This document shows positions 9,359 through 20,269 of a stretch of DNA of 64,000 nt, one piece after another; positions within the stretch are counted from its first letter, which is position 1, and every line of letters starts with the position of its first letter. Origin of the DNA: an uncultured Acetobacteraceae bacterium (GTDB taxonomy: Bacteria; Pseudomonadota; Alphaproteobacteria; Acetobacterales; Acetobacteraceae); contig CAMKWS010000003.1 in the NCBI GenBank assembly GCA_946476985.1, forward strand, positions 1-64,000, in the 5' to 3' direction. The notes beneath the pieces were generated by a model. It ran no database searches. It was not told where the DNA came from and was given only the letters and a program-made list of their open reading frames with translations. The translations under genes were made by a program, and so were the position numbers.

Positions 9359-9928
9359 TCAAAACTCTTTGGGTGGAGGTACAACACGCAAACGAGCAAT
9401 CACACGTTCTGCCAGCTCTTCAGGTGTTGCATCTCCAGGCACGCGAATAACGGGCTCATCATCGGTTGGCTCTTCCAATGTTGCCAACTGACTTGGAAGA
9501 AGAGTTGGGGGCATGTAATGGCCTGTACGTGCCTTGAGGCGTGCCTCAATCACTTTTGGGTCCACTTGTAAATAAACAAACTGAACCGGGATATGTTTTG
9601 CAAGCGCTTCACGATATTTCCGCTTCAAGGCAGAGCATGTCAGCACAGCACCAGTACCTGCCTCGGCACGTTCTGCTAGCCAATCGTGACACAGCTCCAA
9701 CCATGGGGCACGATCTTCATCGTTTAATGGCTGACCAGAGCGCATCTTCTCGACATTGGCTTTCGGATGCAGGGAGTCACCTTCCTGAAAAGGCCAATCC
9801 AATTTCTCTGCCAGAAGCTCTGCTACCGTGGTCTTCCCCGTACCAGAAACACCCATAACTACAATATAATGTGGGGCAATATCAGATAGGGTTCCAGGAG
9901 CCTTTTTACTCTTCGTCATGGCGTCCAT
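9359..9928 (-). CDS. gntK: Gluconokinase
   Basis: VMGVSGTGKTTVAELLAEKLDWPFQEGDSLHPKANVEKMRSGQPLNDEDRAPWL. Confidence 0.95.
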   Translation of the reverse strand: MDAMTKSKKAPGTLSDIAPHYIVVMGVSGTGKTTVAELLAEKLDWPFQEGDSLHPKANVEKMRSGQPLNDEDRAPWLELCHDWLAERAEAGTGAVLTCSALKRKYREALAKHIPVQFVYLQVDPKVIEARLKARTGHYMPPTLLPSQLATLEEPTDDEPVIRVPGDATPEELAERVIARLRVVPPPKEF

Positions 9929-10602
9929 CGTTCAACCTCCCGTTCAGTTGCAACCAATACATCGGTTGCCATATTGGGAAACAATCCATGCTCCACTACG
10001 CCCACTGTCCCATCAATTTGTGCGGCTAGCGCTTGCACGTCCTGAATCGGGCCAAATACGCAATCAAGTATCATGTTTCCATTATCTGTGGTGAGCAGCT
10101 CACCGGCGAGTGTCCGCCGGGGGCGAATGACTCCCGCCCCCATTTTTTCCAAACGATTGGCCGTAGCCTCATAACCGAATGGAATTACTTCCACAGGCAC
10201 GGGAGCTCTTTCCCCAAGCTGATTAACCGGCTTGGTCGCATCCACTATCACGACAAAACGCCGCGATGCCTGGGCAACAATCTTTTCACGTAACAGAGCC
10301 GCACCAAGGCCCTTAATGAGATGCAGCGTGCCACGCTCCACCTCATCGGCACCATCTATGGCGATATCCAGCACCTGATGATCTGCAAAGCTCGTGAGAG
10401 GGATGCCTGCCGCACGGGCCAACCTGCCAGATTCCTCTGAAGTTGGAATGGCTAGAATATCCAGCCCCTCTGCAACACGCTCACCTAGCCTCTCAATCAT
10501 AAAAGCTGCCGTGCTACCTGTGCCCAAACCTACAACCATGCCAGGCTGAACAAAATCAGCGGCATTGTGGGCAGCAACACGTTTACAGTCATCAACGTTC
10601 AT
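9916..10602 (-). CDS. rpiA: Ribose-5-phosphate isomerase A
   Basis: GMVVGLGTGSTAAFMIERLGE; DIAIDGADEVERGTLHLIKGLGAALLREKIVA. Confidence 0.96.
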   Translation of the reverse strand: MNVDDCKRVAAHNAADFVQPGMVVGLGTGSTAAFMIERLGERVAEGLDILAIPTSEESGRLARAAGIPLTSFADHQVLDIAIDGADEVERGTLHLIKGLGAALLREKIVAQASRRFVVIVDATKPVNQLGERAPVPVEVIPFGYEATANRLEKMGAGVIRPRRTLAGELLTTDNGNMILDCVFGPIQDVQALAAQIDGTVGVVEHGLFPNMATDVLVATEREVERWTP

Positions 10603-11363
10603 GAGGGCTCTCCAGCAGCAGCTCTGTCTGCCAGTATGAGGATTCTACCTTCAGAGACAATACGCCCAGATGGGATGCTGCCATCTCCCTGACGCAAACG
10701 GGCCAACATTGGTACTTTATTTTCACCCGTCACTAAGAAAACAACGAGACCACTAGATTCAATAGCCGGATATGTCAGTGTTAACCGCTCATGCGGGGCT
10801 GTGCTTGGGTCAGACACACCCACCCATGCTGTTTTTTCATCCAAAATTGGCTCGCCAGGGAAGAGAGATGCCGTATGACCATCTGTTCCTAGCCCCAACA
10901 TAACAATATCAAATAAAGGGCGTCCCTTTTCTAAAGTGGTCGATCCATAGGTTTTTTCTAATGTTTCTTGGTAACGTCGTGCGTCCTCAAGGGCTGTCGT
11001 TTTTGTTGGCATGGGATGAATCTGCTCTGCAGGCAAAGGCACCTTAGACAACAAAAGTTCTTGCGCACTGGCATGATTGCTATCTGCGTGGCTATCATCC
11101 ACATAGCGTTCATCCCCATAGAACACTTCTACACGTGCCCAATCGATACGATTTGCCATCTCTGGTTGTGCCAGAATTGCAAAAAGTCGCTTAGGGGTAG
11201 AACCACCCGATAACGCCACACGTACTTTGCCCTCAGGCTTTGCTCGTACGGTTTCGATCAATAATTCTGCCATTTTCATAGCAACAGAATCAGCATCCGC
11301 TAACACTTCAAAGTCAGCATGGCGCATATCTGTGGTCATTCTCGTGTTCTCCGTCATCAACAT
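10599..11363 (-). CDS. pgl: 6-phosphogluconolactonase
   Basis: VRVALSGGSTPKRLFAIL; VFYGDERYVDDSHADSNHASAQELLLSKVPLP; MLGLGTDGHTASLFPGE. Confidence 0.95.
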   Translation of the reverse strand: MLMTENTRMTTDMRHADFEVLADADSVAMKMAELLIETVRAKPEGKVRVALSGGSTPKRLFAILAQPEMANRIDWARVEVFYGDERYVDDSHADSNHASAQELLLSKVPLPAEQIHPMPTKTTALEDARRYQETLEKTYGSTTLEKGRPLFDIVMLGLGTDGHTASLFPGEPILDEKTAWVGVSDPSTAPHERLTLTYPAIESSGLVVFLVTGENKVPMLARLRQGDGSIPSGRIVSEGRILILADRAAAGEPS

Positions 11364-11364
11364 A

Positions 11365-12201
11365 TCATCCCTGCGAAGCAGGCTTCTTAGTAGGCATAAT
11401 GAACGTATCTACCGCATATGCCCATCCACCTTCATCAGGCGGTTTTGTAACACAACGCGCCTGTTTCTTAACAGAATCAGGAGCTTGCCCCATAGCAATA
11501 CCCAACCCTGCCACGCTCAGCATGGGGATGTCATTAGGTGCATCACCCAACACAGCCACTTGGGCCGAGTCTACCCCATAAAAACCGGCCAACACACGAA
11601 CGGCCTCGCCCTTTGTAGCCTGAAAAGGTGTAATATTTAGTTTATGCGGAGCCGATCTTAGTATGCTCGCACCATCACAAAAGCGCGCGCCAAGAACTTT
11701 TTCCAATCGGGCAATCAGATCTATATCTTCGGAACTAACAATCAAGCGATTGATGCTACCCGAATGAATGGGCAGTGCATCAACTTGCTGAGGGATAACA
11801 CCCGTTACCTCATGTTCTCTTAAGGCCAAAGGGGTTTGCGTATCACATACGAACCAAGAGGCCTCATTTTGGAACCAAATTTCCACCTGCTCTGTTGCCA
11901 AAGCCACCATGATGGAATGCAATATTTCAACAGAAAAATGATGGCTAGAGAGGATCGTTCCATCTGGGGTAAAGAAAACCCCGCCATTAAACCCAGCACA
12001 CGGGCCTTCAAGGCCTAATTTACGCACATAAGGCAACACCCCCGCTGGAGCGCGCGCACTGACTAAAGCAAGGGGGATGTGTGCTTGTCTCAGCCGTTCC
12101 ACCGCGGCTAGTGTTCGCGCCGAAATATCTCTATCAGAATCAAGAATGGTGCCATCCATATCAGATAGCACCAACCTTATACCAAGGGGATGATCTACCA
12201 T
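11365..12201 (-). CDS. Cof-type HAD-IIB family phosphatase
   Basis: LVLSDMDGTILDSDRDISARTLAAVERLRQAHIPLALVSAR; VAVLGDAPNDIPMLSVAGLGIAMGQAPDSVKKQA. Confidence 0.9.
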   Translation of the reverse strand: MVDHPLGIRLVLSDMDGTILDSDRDISARTLAAVERLRQAHIPLALVSARAPAGVLPYVRKLGLEGPCAGFNGGVFFTPDGTILSSHHFSVEILHSIMVALATEQVEIWFQNEASWFVCDTQTPLALREHEVTGVIPQQVDALPIHSGSINRLIVSSEDIDLIARLEKVLGARFCDGASILRSAPHKLNITPFQATKGEAVRVLAGFYGVDSAQVAVLGDAPNDIPMLSVAGLGIAMGQAPDSVKKQARCVTKPPDEGGWAYAVDTFIMPTKKPASQG

Positions 12202-12274
12202 TCTTCCTTCCTCCCACTAGGGGGAAAAGAAGTAGGGAGCGGGCACCCCCACCGCGCCCCCTAGTCACGATAAT

Positions 12275-13279
12275 TTATTTTTTACGCTCTACGTGCCCAC
12301 CAAAACCAAAACGCATGGCAGACAGAGCTTTCTCTGCAAAGTTATTACCTGAGCGAGAACGGAAGCGCGTATACAGAGCTGCCGTCATTACTGGGGCAGG
12401 AACGTCTTCTTCGATCGCGGCTTCAATTGTCCAGCGCCCCTCACCAGAATCTTGCACTTCGCCACTAAATTCATTCAGATCGGAAGAACGCGCTAGAGCT
12501 TCGGCTGTTAGATCAAGCAACCAAGAGGAGACCACACTCCCACGGCGCCATACCTCAGCAATATCTGCCAAGTTCAGATCATAACGCTCACTTTCTGGCA
12601 ACTTATCAGAGTTCTTACTAGCCAGAACATCAAACCCCTCAGCCAGAGCTTGCATCATGCCATATTCAATGCCGTTATGAATCATCTTCACAAAATGGCC
12701 AGATCCCGCCGGACCACAGTAAAGATAGCCCTGCTCCGCACGCGGATTATGACGGCCATCATCCTCACGGTCCGGTGTACGTGGCACATCACCCATCCCC
12801 GGCGCCAATGCTTGAAAGATAGGGTCAACATATTCAGCAGCATGGCGCTCACCGCCATACATCATGCAGTAGCCACGCTCGAGGCCCCACACACCACCGG
12901 ATGTTCCAACATCAAGATAATCAATACCACGCTCAGCAAGCTCTTTCGCACGACGGATATCCTCTTTGTAGTAGGTATTCCCACCATCAATGATGATATC
13001 CCCTTTCCGCAAGAGAGGCGCTAAGCGCTGAATACAGGTCTCTGTGACCTCGCCAGCGGGGAGCATCACCCAAATAACTCGCCGCTCTTCTCCGGCCAGC
13101 AAATCTGCCAGTTTTTCGAAAGTAGGAGCCCCTTGCGCACGACCATCTTCGCAACGCTCAACCGTTTTCTCAATCACAGCCTGAGTGCGGTCAAAAGCAA
13201 CCACATCATGACCTTTACGGGTTAGGCGGACTGCAATATTCCCGCCCATACGGCCTAGTCCGATAATTCCGATACGCAT
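12275..13279 (-). CDS. gnd: 6-phosphogluconate dehydrogenase, decarboxylating (short YqeC-like type)
   Basis: [81 protein letters not shown]. Confidence 0.95.
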   Translation of the reverse strand: MRIGIIGLGRMGGNIAVRLTRKGHDVVAFDRTQAVIEKTVERCEDGRAQGAPTFEKLADLLAGEERRVIWVMLPAGEVTETCIQRLAPLLRKGDIIIDGGNTYYKEDIRRAKELAERGIDYLDVGTSGGVWGLERGYCMMYGGERHAAEYVDPIFQALAPGMGDVPRTPDREDDGRHNPRAEQGYLYCGPAGSGHFVKMIHNGIEYGMMQALAEGFDVLASKNSDKLPESERYDLNLADIAEVWRRGSVVSSWLLDLTAEALARSSDLNEFSGEVQDSGEGRWTIEAAIEEDVPAPVMTAALYTRFRSRSGNNFAEKALSAMRFGFGGHVERKK

Positions 13280-13284
13280 ATCTT

Positions 13285-16134
13285 TCAGGCTCCTTTTACA
13301 ACTTCCGTCAATACCTTGGCGAGACGGTCTAACCCCTCTGCCAACGGCCCAATAATATGTACACGCAACGCACGACGCCCGCGGGAAGCAATTACATCAA
13401 AATCCCCACGAGCCTGAGCCGCTTTCACAATACCAAAGCTGTATGTATGGCCCGGAATTGTCAGATCAGCAGAATCATCTGCCGTTACCTGTAGGAACAC
13501 CCCACTATCAGGGCCCCCTTTATAAGCCTGCCCAGTTGAGTGAAGGAAGCGCGGCCCAAACTGGGCGGCGGTTGCCACATGTAGGCGGTCCCTCAACTCT
13601 GTCCTTACCTCTTGTTCCCAAGCGATATGAGCTGCGTTGCGCTCAATATAAGCTAGGAGGCCAATATAATCATTCTTACCCACGCGGTCAAAATGAGCCT
13701 TTAAGATTGCTTCAGCTGTTTCGCCTTTAAGAGCCTCTTGATTACGCTCATCAGCGTAAAAAGCAAGATTCCCATCAATCGCAAAAGGTGCCTCTGCTGG
13801 GAGCTTTCCAGTTTCTCCATAAGCTGCTGTCAACTTACGGGTCTCAACCTTACTAAACTCCACATCTGGTTGATCAAATGGATCAATCCCCAAAACAGAG
13901 CCTGCAATAGCTGTCGCAAATTCAAAGACGAAAAACGCCTGCACAATCTGCTCAACTGTTTCCAGATGCAGCGTCACGACAGGATGCCCTGCCTCGCGCA
14001 AAGCTTTTAAGCCCTGATCCACAGGCTCATGACCTAAACGCAGCTCCACGAATACACGGTCATCACCATAGAGATCAGGCGTGCCTAGAGGCTCACCATC
14101 AATGGGGATCAACCCTGTTCCCTGTTTGCCGGTACTCTCAGCAATAAGCTGCTCCAGCCAGGCCCCCAGAGAAGCAATCTCTTTAGACGCGACGAAGGTC
14201 ACTTTATCCCGCTGGAATCCCGTTGCCGCAACGCCTAATGCAAGGCCGAGCATCGCACCAGGGTTTGTGGATGGCGGGACAGATGCATCACAAGCTTGCA
14301 CCATCAAGCCTGCAGTTTCTAACAGCTTGCGCACATCATAGCCCGCAGCAGCAGCCGGTGTCAGACCAAAAGCTGAAAGAACAGAATAACGCCCACCAAT
14401 CTCTGGATTGCCAAAGAAGATATGCGCAAAACCACGCTCTTTTGCGGCACGTTCCAGAGCAGAGCCAGGGTCTGTCACCGCAACAAAACGCCCACCCGGC
14501 TCTTGCCCAAGAGCCTCCTGCGCTTGAGCCCAGAAATAATCCAATAAGATATTCGGCTCTAACGTGGAGCCAGACTTACTAGAAACGATGAATAATGTGT
14601 TCTTCAGATCTACAGCATGCGCGAATGTTGCCACCTGCTGTGGATCAGTACTATCCAACACATGCAGCTTAGGCCCGCCTGGAACTTGACCAAATGTTTC
14701 AGCCAATACCTCTGGCCCAAGGCTAGAGCCCCCCATGCCGAGCAGTAGAACATCTTTATAACCACGCTCTTTGACCTCACGGCCTAAAGCTTCATAGCCA
14801 GCGAGTGCCGCCATGCCGTCATCAACGGCACTCAGCCACCCAAGCCATTTGCTTTCTGGTCCATTGGTCCAAACAGAGGCATCCCGCTCCCAGATGCGGC
14901 GTATCTTCCCGTCACGGCTCCAGCTCTTGCCAGCTGCTACAACGGCATTATCCAATTCATCTGATAGGGCTAAGGATACTCGCATAAGACGTTCTCCTAA
15001 AACTGCTTCCCGGCGAGCTGCGACCGCACCGAGCAATCCATCAAAAGCAACTTCGAACGCCGCAACCCCTTCCTCCAGCAAGGAAGCTGTTACTCCTGCA
15101 AGATCCAGCCCCAAACGCTCCGCTTGGTTAAGGATGCGGCTCGATGCCTCTACATCCTCAACCAAGCGTGCTTCAGGAACGCCATGATCCCTAAAAGCCT
15201 CTAAGGTACGAGGAGGCAGCGTGTTTACTGTCGCCTCACCTATCAGTTCTTCGACATAAAGAACATCCCTATAAGCTTTATCTTTTATGCTCGTACTAGC
15301 CCAAAGCAAACGCTGCGTCTGCGCTCCTCGGGCCTCTAGGGCTTTCCAGCGTTCTCCAGAGACAACACTGAGATAGTGCTGGTATGCAATACGCGCATTA
15401 GCAATGGCCACTTTACCACGCAGAGCTTTCAGCTCGTCTGTGTTGGTATCTCCTGCCGCCACACGACGGTCGATGATGCCATCAATCTTGCCATCAATTC
15501 GACTGATGAAGAAAGAAGCCACACTCGCCACATGGCCCAAAGGCTCACCCTTAGCTGCGCGTGCTTCTAAACCACGCAGATAAGCCTCAAGAACTTTTTT
15601 GTAGCTCTCAAGCGAGAACAACAATGTGACGTTGATATTAATCCCTTCAGCGATGGCCTGCTCAATAGCTGGGATCGATTCTTCAGTCGCTGGAATCTTG
15701 ATCATCGCATTGGCGCAATTGACCGTCTTCCAAAGCCTACGAGCCTCTTCCAACGTGCCTTGGCCATCATAAGCAAGGTAAGGTGATACCTCGAGGCTCA
15801 CATAACCATCCCGCCCTTGCGTCTCATCAAACACAGGCTTCAGCACGGTACATGCTTTGCGGATATCCTCTACGGCGATCGTCTCGTAAAGCTCACCTGC
15901 TGTAAGGGGATTCTTACGCAGCAAGGCCTGCACGGCCTCCTCATACTCCGCCCCATGCCCAATGGCTTGTTCAAAAATCGCGGGGTTGGAGGTCACCCCT
16001 TTCAGGGCGTCCTCCTTTACCAATTTGGCTAAAGATCCATCCTCGATAAAATCACGCCGGATGAAGTCGAGCCAGATTGACTGACCATGACCAGCTAAAC
16101 GAGTTAGTGGTGTATCAGAAAAATGACTCCCCAT
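13285..16134 (-). CDS. tal-pgi: Bifunctional transaldolase/glucose-6-phosphate isomerase (fusion)
   Basis: N-terminal transaldolase ([59 protein letters not shown]) continuous with a C-terminal PGI ([39 protein letters not shown]). Confidence 0.95.
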   Translation of the reverse strand: MGSHFSDTPLTRLAGHGQSIWLDFIRRDFIEDGSLAKLVKEDALKGVTSNPAIFEQAIGHGAEYEEAVQALLRKNPLTAGELYETIAVEDIRKACTVLKPVFDETQGRDGYVSLEVSPYLAYDGQGTLEEARRLWKTVNCANAMIKIPATEESIPAIEQAIAEGININVTLLFSLESYKKVLEAYLRGLEARAAKGEPLGHVASVASFFISRIDGKIDGIIDRRVAAGDTNTDELKALRGKVAIANARIAYQHYLSVVSGERWKALEARGAQTQRLLWASTSIKDKAYRDVLYVEELIGEATVNTLPPRTLEAFRDHGVPEARLVEDVEASSRILNQAERLGLDLAGVTASLLEEGVAAFEVAFDGLLGAVAARREAVLGERLMRVSLALSDELDNAVVAAGKSWSRDGKIRRIWERDASVWTNGPESKWLGWLSAVDDGMAALAGYEALGREVKERGYKDVLLLGMGGSSLGPEVLAETFGQVPGGPKLHVLDSTDPQQVATFAHAVDLKNTLFIVSSKSGSTLEPNILLDYFWAQAQEALGQEPGGRFVAVTDPGSALERAAKERGFAHIFFGNPEIGGRYSVLSAFGLTPAAAAGYDVRKLLETAGLMVQACDASVPPSTNPGAMLGLALGVAATGFQRDKVTFVASKEIASLGAWLEQLIAESTGKQGTGLIPIDGEPLGTPDLYGDDRVFVELRLGHEPVDQGLKALREAGHPVVTLHLETVEQIVQAFFVFEFATAIAGSVLGIDPFDQPDVEFSKVETRKLTAAYGETGKLPAEAPFAIDGNLAFYADERNQEALKGETAEAILKAHFDRVGKNDYIGLLAYIERNAAHIAWEQEVRTELRDRLHVATAAQFGPRFLHSTGQAYKGGPDSGVFLQVTADDSADLTIPGHTYSFGIVKAAQARGDFDVIASRGRRALRVHIIGPLAEGLDRLAKVLTEVVKGA

Positions 16135-16148
16135 AATCTTTCTCCGCC

Positions 16149-18242
16149 TTATGCGTTCAACAGACGCAGAGCCTGTTCGTAAACAGCCTCTACAGTGAAA
16201 CCGAATTTCGCCATAAGCTCCGCCGCAGAACCTGCAGCTCCAAAGCTATTCATCGCCATGATAGTGCCATCCAGCCCCACATAACGATCCCAGCCGAAAC
16301 TTGCTGCCATTTCTATACCGATACGCTTACGGACAGAAGGTGGCAGTACGGAATCACGATACGATTTGTCTTGTTTCTCAAATAGATCAAAGCTGGGCAT
16401 CGAGACCACGCGCACACGCACGCGCTGTGCCCGCAACTTATTATAAGCGCCCATCGCCAAAGCGACTTCAGAGCCCGAAGCCATAAGAATAATCTCTGGT
16501 TCAGTCTCACAATCAACCAAGACATACGCCCCACGCGCCACACCATCGGCTGCCCCACATAGGGAGCGATCAAATGTCGGCAAATTCTGACGACTTAGCG
16601 CAAGAGCTACAGGCCCTTGTGTATGCTCCATCGCCACACGCCAGCTTTCAACAACCTCATTCGCATCGGCTGGACGCAATAAAGTTATGCCCGGCGTTGC
16701 ACGCAATTGTGCAAATTGCTCAATCGGCTGGTGGGTCGGGCCATCCTCACCAACACCAATCGAATCATGTGTAAACACATAAATGACCGGCAGGTGCATC
16801 AACGCAGCGAGACGAATAGGCGCCTTCATATAATCTGAGAAGATCATAAAGCCCGAGCCAAAGGGACGCAGGCCGCTCAAAGCGAGTCCATTGCAAATCG
16901 CCCCCATGGCATGCTCTCGCACACCAAAATGGATATTCCGCCCATCATAACGACCAGGAGCCGCATCACCGTTGGATGGTGCCTGCAAAGAATCTGCCCC
17001 CTTAATGTGAGTCTTGGTTGAAGGTGCGAGATCAGCAGCACCACCAATCATCCAAGGGATATTCTTTGCAACAGCATTCAACACCTCACCAGAACTCTGG
17101 CGAGAGGCAATGCCTTTCTCATCAGCCGGATACACCGGCAGATCACAATCCCACCCTTCTGGCAGAGTACCCGCAAAGATATGCTTCAGCTCTTCACCTT
17201 CCTGCGGATATTCTACGCAATAAGCAGCGAATTGCTCTTCCCATTTCTTCTGCGCTTCTGCACCACGGCGACCAGAAAGCTCAGCAAAATGCTCCTTTAC
17301 CCCTTTAGGAACGGTAAAGGCTTCAGCATCTTCCGGCCAACCATAGGCCTGCTTCGCTCCTATAATTTCATTTGCCCCTAGCGGTTCGCCATGGGCAGAC
17401 GCCGTACCAGCTTTATTAGGCGCACCATAACCAATCACTGTTTTGAGGATGATTAATGTCGGCCGTGAAGTTTCCTCACGCCCTTTCTGTAAGGCATCAC
17501 GAATAGCCTCAACATCATTTCCATCTTCAACCTCTAAAACATGCCAGCCATACGCTTTAAAGCGAAGGCCGACATCCTCTGTGAAGGCGACATTCGTAGA
17601 TCCCTCAATAGAGATCTGATTGCTATCATACACCCATGTCAGATTACCGAGCTTGAGATGCCCCGCAACAGAAGCTGCCTCACCAGAGACTCCTTCCATC
17701 ACATCACCATCTCCGCAGAAGGCCGTGACATGATAGCCAAATAGATCAAACCCTGGCCGGCCATATCGGCTCGCAAGCCAACGTTCTGCCATTGCCATAC
17801 CAACAGCGCTGCTACAGCCCTGCCCTAGAGGGCCAGTGGTGATCTCCACTCCTGCCGTATGCCCATATTCTGGATGCCCAGGCGCCCGCGACCCAAGGCG
17901 GCGGAAATTCTTAATATCATCCAGCGTTAAAGCGGGACGATTCACCGCACGGCCATCCTCGACATCCTGCACATCTGCAAGAAACAATGTGGCGTAAAGC
18001 AGGATGGACGCATGTCCACCCGAGAGAATAAATCGATCACGCCCCGGCCAAAAGGGATCGGCCGGATTATAATACATTGTAAACTGCCAATAAGCATACA
18101 TAGCTGGTGCTAGAGCCATTGCGGTACCCGGATGGCCGGATTTTGCGCGCTCCACACCATCCATCACTAATGTGCGAATAGTGTCTATGCTTAGTTTCGA
18201 CAGCATGCTGTTCACTGATTTAACATCCTTAAGTAAAGCCAT
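16149..18242 (-). CDS. tkt: Transketolase (start placed at MALLKDVK; the ORF track extends to 18341)
   Basis: RAKSGHPGTAMALAPAMYAYWQFTMYYNPADPFWPGRDRFILSGGHAS; TGPLGQGCSSAVGMAMAERWLA; FTHDSIGVGEDGPTHQPIEQFAQLRATPG. Confidence 0.95.
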   Translation of the reverse strand: MALLKDVKSVNSMLSKLSIDTIRTLVMDGVERAKSGHPGTAMALAPAMYAYWQFTMYYNPADPFWPGRDRFILSGGHASILLYATLFLADVQDVEDGRAVNRPALTLDDIKNFRRLGSRAPGHPEYGHTAGVEITTGPLGQGCSSAVGMAMAERWLASRYGRPGFDLFGYHVTAFCGDGDVMEGVSGEAASVAGHLKLGNLTWVYDSNQISIEGSTNVAFTEDVGLRFKAYGWHVLEVEDGNDVEAIRDALQKGREETSRPTLIILKTVIGYGAPNKAGTASAHGEPLGANEIIGAKQAYGWPEDAEAFTVPKGVKEHFAELSGRRGAEAQKKWEEQFAAYCVEYPQEGEELKHIFAGTLPEGWDCDLPVYPADEKGIASRQSSGEVLNAVAKNIPWMIGGAADLAPSTKTHIKGADSLQAPSNGDAAPGRYDGRNIHFGVREHAMGAICNGLALSGLRPFGSGFMIFSDYMKAPIRLAALMHLPVIYVFTHDSIGVGEDGPTHQPIEQFAQLRATPGITLLRPADANEVVESWRVAMEHTQGPVALALSRQNLPTFDRSLCGAADGVARGAYVLVDCETEPEIILMASGSEVALAMGAYNKLRAQRVRVRVVSMPSFDLFEKQDKSYRDSVLPPSVRKRIGIEMAASFGWDRYVGLDGTIMAMNSFGAAGSAAELMAKFGFTVEAVYEQALRLLNA

Positions 18243-18483
18243 TGTCCGGTCACCTTTGGCTGGCTTAATGCCCCTTAACATGGCCCGCCTCAGCCCAGAC
18301 CTCTCACAAGTGGCCTTATACAGCGGCGGACGCAATGCCAAAACTCACAGAAAACAGGAAAATCTGTTTATCTGACGTACTTTTCTTCCCCTAACAGACA
18401 AAAATAAAAAACTTCCTAACAGCTCCCTACCTATCTTCACCGTCCTATGAGTTCGTCGCATAGCGCCCCTGAAAAAAGCTCTT

Positions 18484-19104
18484 ATGTCGGCTCAAGCAAT
18501 AAAACTACGCCCCAACACCCTTGACCTGACCGCCCTCAGGCAGGAAGCTCAGGCACCTAATTTTTTGACCTGTCTCTCCACAGCAAAGGCAGCCGCACGC
18601 ATGACAACCTCTAATATGTCTTTCACGCCAGAGCAGATTACCGCTCTCTTTATTGATGCGGCCCGCAATGGCGAAAATGACCTTGTCAAACAGTTCCTAG
18701 ATGCAGGGATGCCGGCAGACTGCGCAGATACGCGCGGCTATACCCCCCTCATTGTCGCTACATATAACGAGCAACTCGAAACCGCTCGCCTTCTGCTCGA
18801 ACATAAAGCAGACCCCAACGGTATTGACGCAAAAGGCGCCACAGCCCTCTCTGGCGTAGCCTTTAAGGGGTTTGAGGATATGGCCTTACTCCTCCTTGAG
18901 TTCGGTGCTGAGATTGATAAACCCAATCATGCAGGGCGTACGCCCCTCATGTTCGCCATTATGTTCGGGCGTAAAGCCATGGCTCAGCTGCTTCTTCAAA
19001 AAGGAGCAAACCCAGACTTACGCGATGCTGAAGGCCTATCCGCCCGTGAACTTGCGCACCGCCAAGGCCTTACTAGCCTCTTTAATGAAAGCACCTCCGC
19101 ATGA
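18484..19104 (+). CDS. Ankyrin-repeat protein (start uncertain; MTTSNMSF at 18601 is an alternative)
   Basis: Tandem ankyrin repeats (DTRGYTPLIVATYNEQLETARLLLEHKADPN; HAGRTPLMFAIMFGRKAMAQLLLQKGANPD). Confidence 0.85.
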   Translation: MSAQAIKLRPNTLDLTALRQEAQAPNFLTCLSTAKAAARMTTSNMSFTPEQITALFIDAARNGENDLVKQFLDAGMPADCADTRGYTPLIVATYNEQLETARLLLEHKADPNGIDAKGATALSGVAFKGFEDMALLLLEFGAEIDKPNHAGRTPLMFAIMFGRKAMAQLLLQKGANPDLRDAEGLSARELAHRQGLTSLFNESTSA

Positions 19105-20165
19105 GCCTTTTTTGGAATAAACACGTCCACGCCCTGCAGCCATATATTCCTGGTGAACAGCCCCGTATGACCAACTTGGTCAAGCTCAACACCAACGAAT
19201 CCCCCTATGGCCCCAGCCCACGTGTTCTAGAGGCGATTGCAAAAAGTGCTGATGACACGCTGCGCCTTTATCCTGATCCAACCGCCCTCAGCCTACGCCA
19301 AGCTATTGGGGCAAGTTTTAACGTCCCCGTAGAATGTGTGTTTACAGGCAATGGCTCTGATGAAGTTCTAGCCCACGCCTTCCGTGCCCTCTTTAAAGAT
19401 GATGCTCCTATCCTCTTTAGCGATGTCACTTACGGGTTCTATCCTATCTATTGCCAAATGTTCGGACTGGACTATCGCAGCATCGCATTGCGGGATGACT
19501 TCACCATCGCCCCAGCAGATTATGAAGGCCCTTCTGGCGGCGTCATCATTGCCAACCCCAACGCCAATACCGGCATCAGCCTCCCACTTTCTGCGATAGA
19601 ATCGCTCCTGCAACGCTTTACAGAGCAAACGGTTATTATTGACGAAGCCTATGTTGACTTCGGCGGTGAAAGTGCCATTGCGCTAACGCAGCGTTATACG
19701 AATCTTCTAGTTGTGCGTACCTTCTCAAAATCCTCGGGATTAGCAGGGCTTCGTGTGGGTTATGCCATTGGCTCACCGGAGCTAATTGATGGCCTCACAC
19801 GCGTAAAAGATAGCTTTAACTCCTATCCTCTTTCCCGCCCTGCCCTTGCCGGTGCCGAAGCCTCTATTAAAGATGAGGCATGGCTGCAACAAACCACCAA
19901 ACGCATTATTGCAACACGCGAGCGTACAACCCAAGAACTGGCAAAGCGTGGCTTTGAAGTCCTTCCATCCTCAGCCAACTTTATTCTGGCGCACCATCCA
20001 ACTCATGCAGCGCAAGAGCTTTTCACCTCCCTACGTGAACGTGCCGTCATCGTCCGCTACCAAGGTAGCAGCGCACGTATTAGTGATTGGCTCCGCATCA
20101 CCATCGGCACAGATGAGGAAATGAACGCTCTCCTCACCGCGCTTGATGCAATCATGGCGGACTGA
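19101..20165 (+). CDS. hisC: Histidinol-phosphate aminotransferase
   Basis: VKLNTNESPYGPSPRVLEAI; VFTGNGSDEVLAHAFRA; VIIDEAYVDFG; VVRTFSKSSGLAGLRVGYAIG. Confidence 0.94.
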   Translation: MSLFWNKHVHALQPYIPGEQPRMTNLVKLNTNESPYGPSPRVLEAIAKSADDTLRLYPDPTALSLRQAIGASFNVPVECVFTGNGSDEVLAHAFRALFKDDAPILFSDVTYGFYPIYCQMFGLDYRSIALRDDFTIAPADYEGPSGGVIIANPNANTGISLPLSAIESLLQRFTEQTVIIDEAYVDFGGESAIALTQRYTNLLVVRTFSKSSGLAGLRVGYAIGSPELIDGLTRVKDSFNSYPLSRPALAGAEASIKDEAWLQQTTKRIIATRERTTQELAKRGFEVLPSSANFILAHHPTHAAQELFTSLRERAVIVRYQGSSARISDWLRITIGTDEEMNALLTALDAIMAD

Positions 20166-20197
20166 CCACCTACATATACTTACCCGAATCACTGCCA

Positions 20198-20229
20198 CGG
20201 CCTCTCATTTTCCTATAATGAGAGGCCGC
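20198..20229 (+). terminator. Terminator-like hairpin downstream of hisC
   Basis: CGGCCTCTCATTttcctatAATGAGAGGCCG perfect inverted repeat; no strong T tract. Confidence 0.5.
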
Positions 20230-20269
20230 AATATCGTTATATCTCGCCCTTGTTAGAGGATACTTCACT

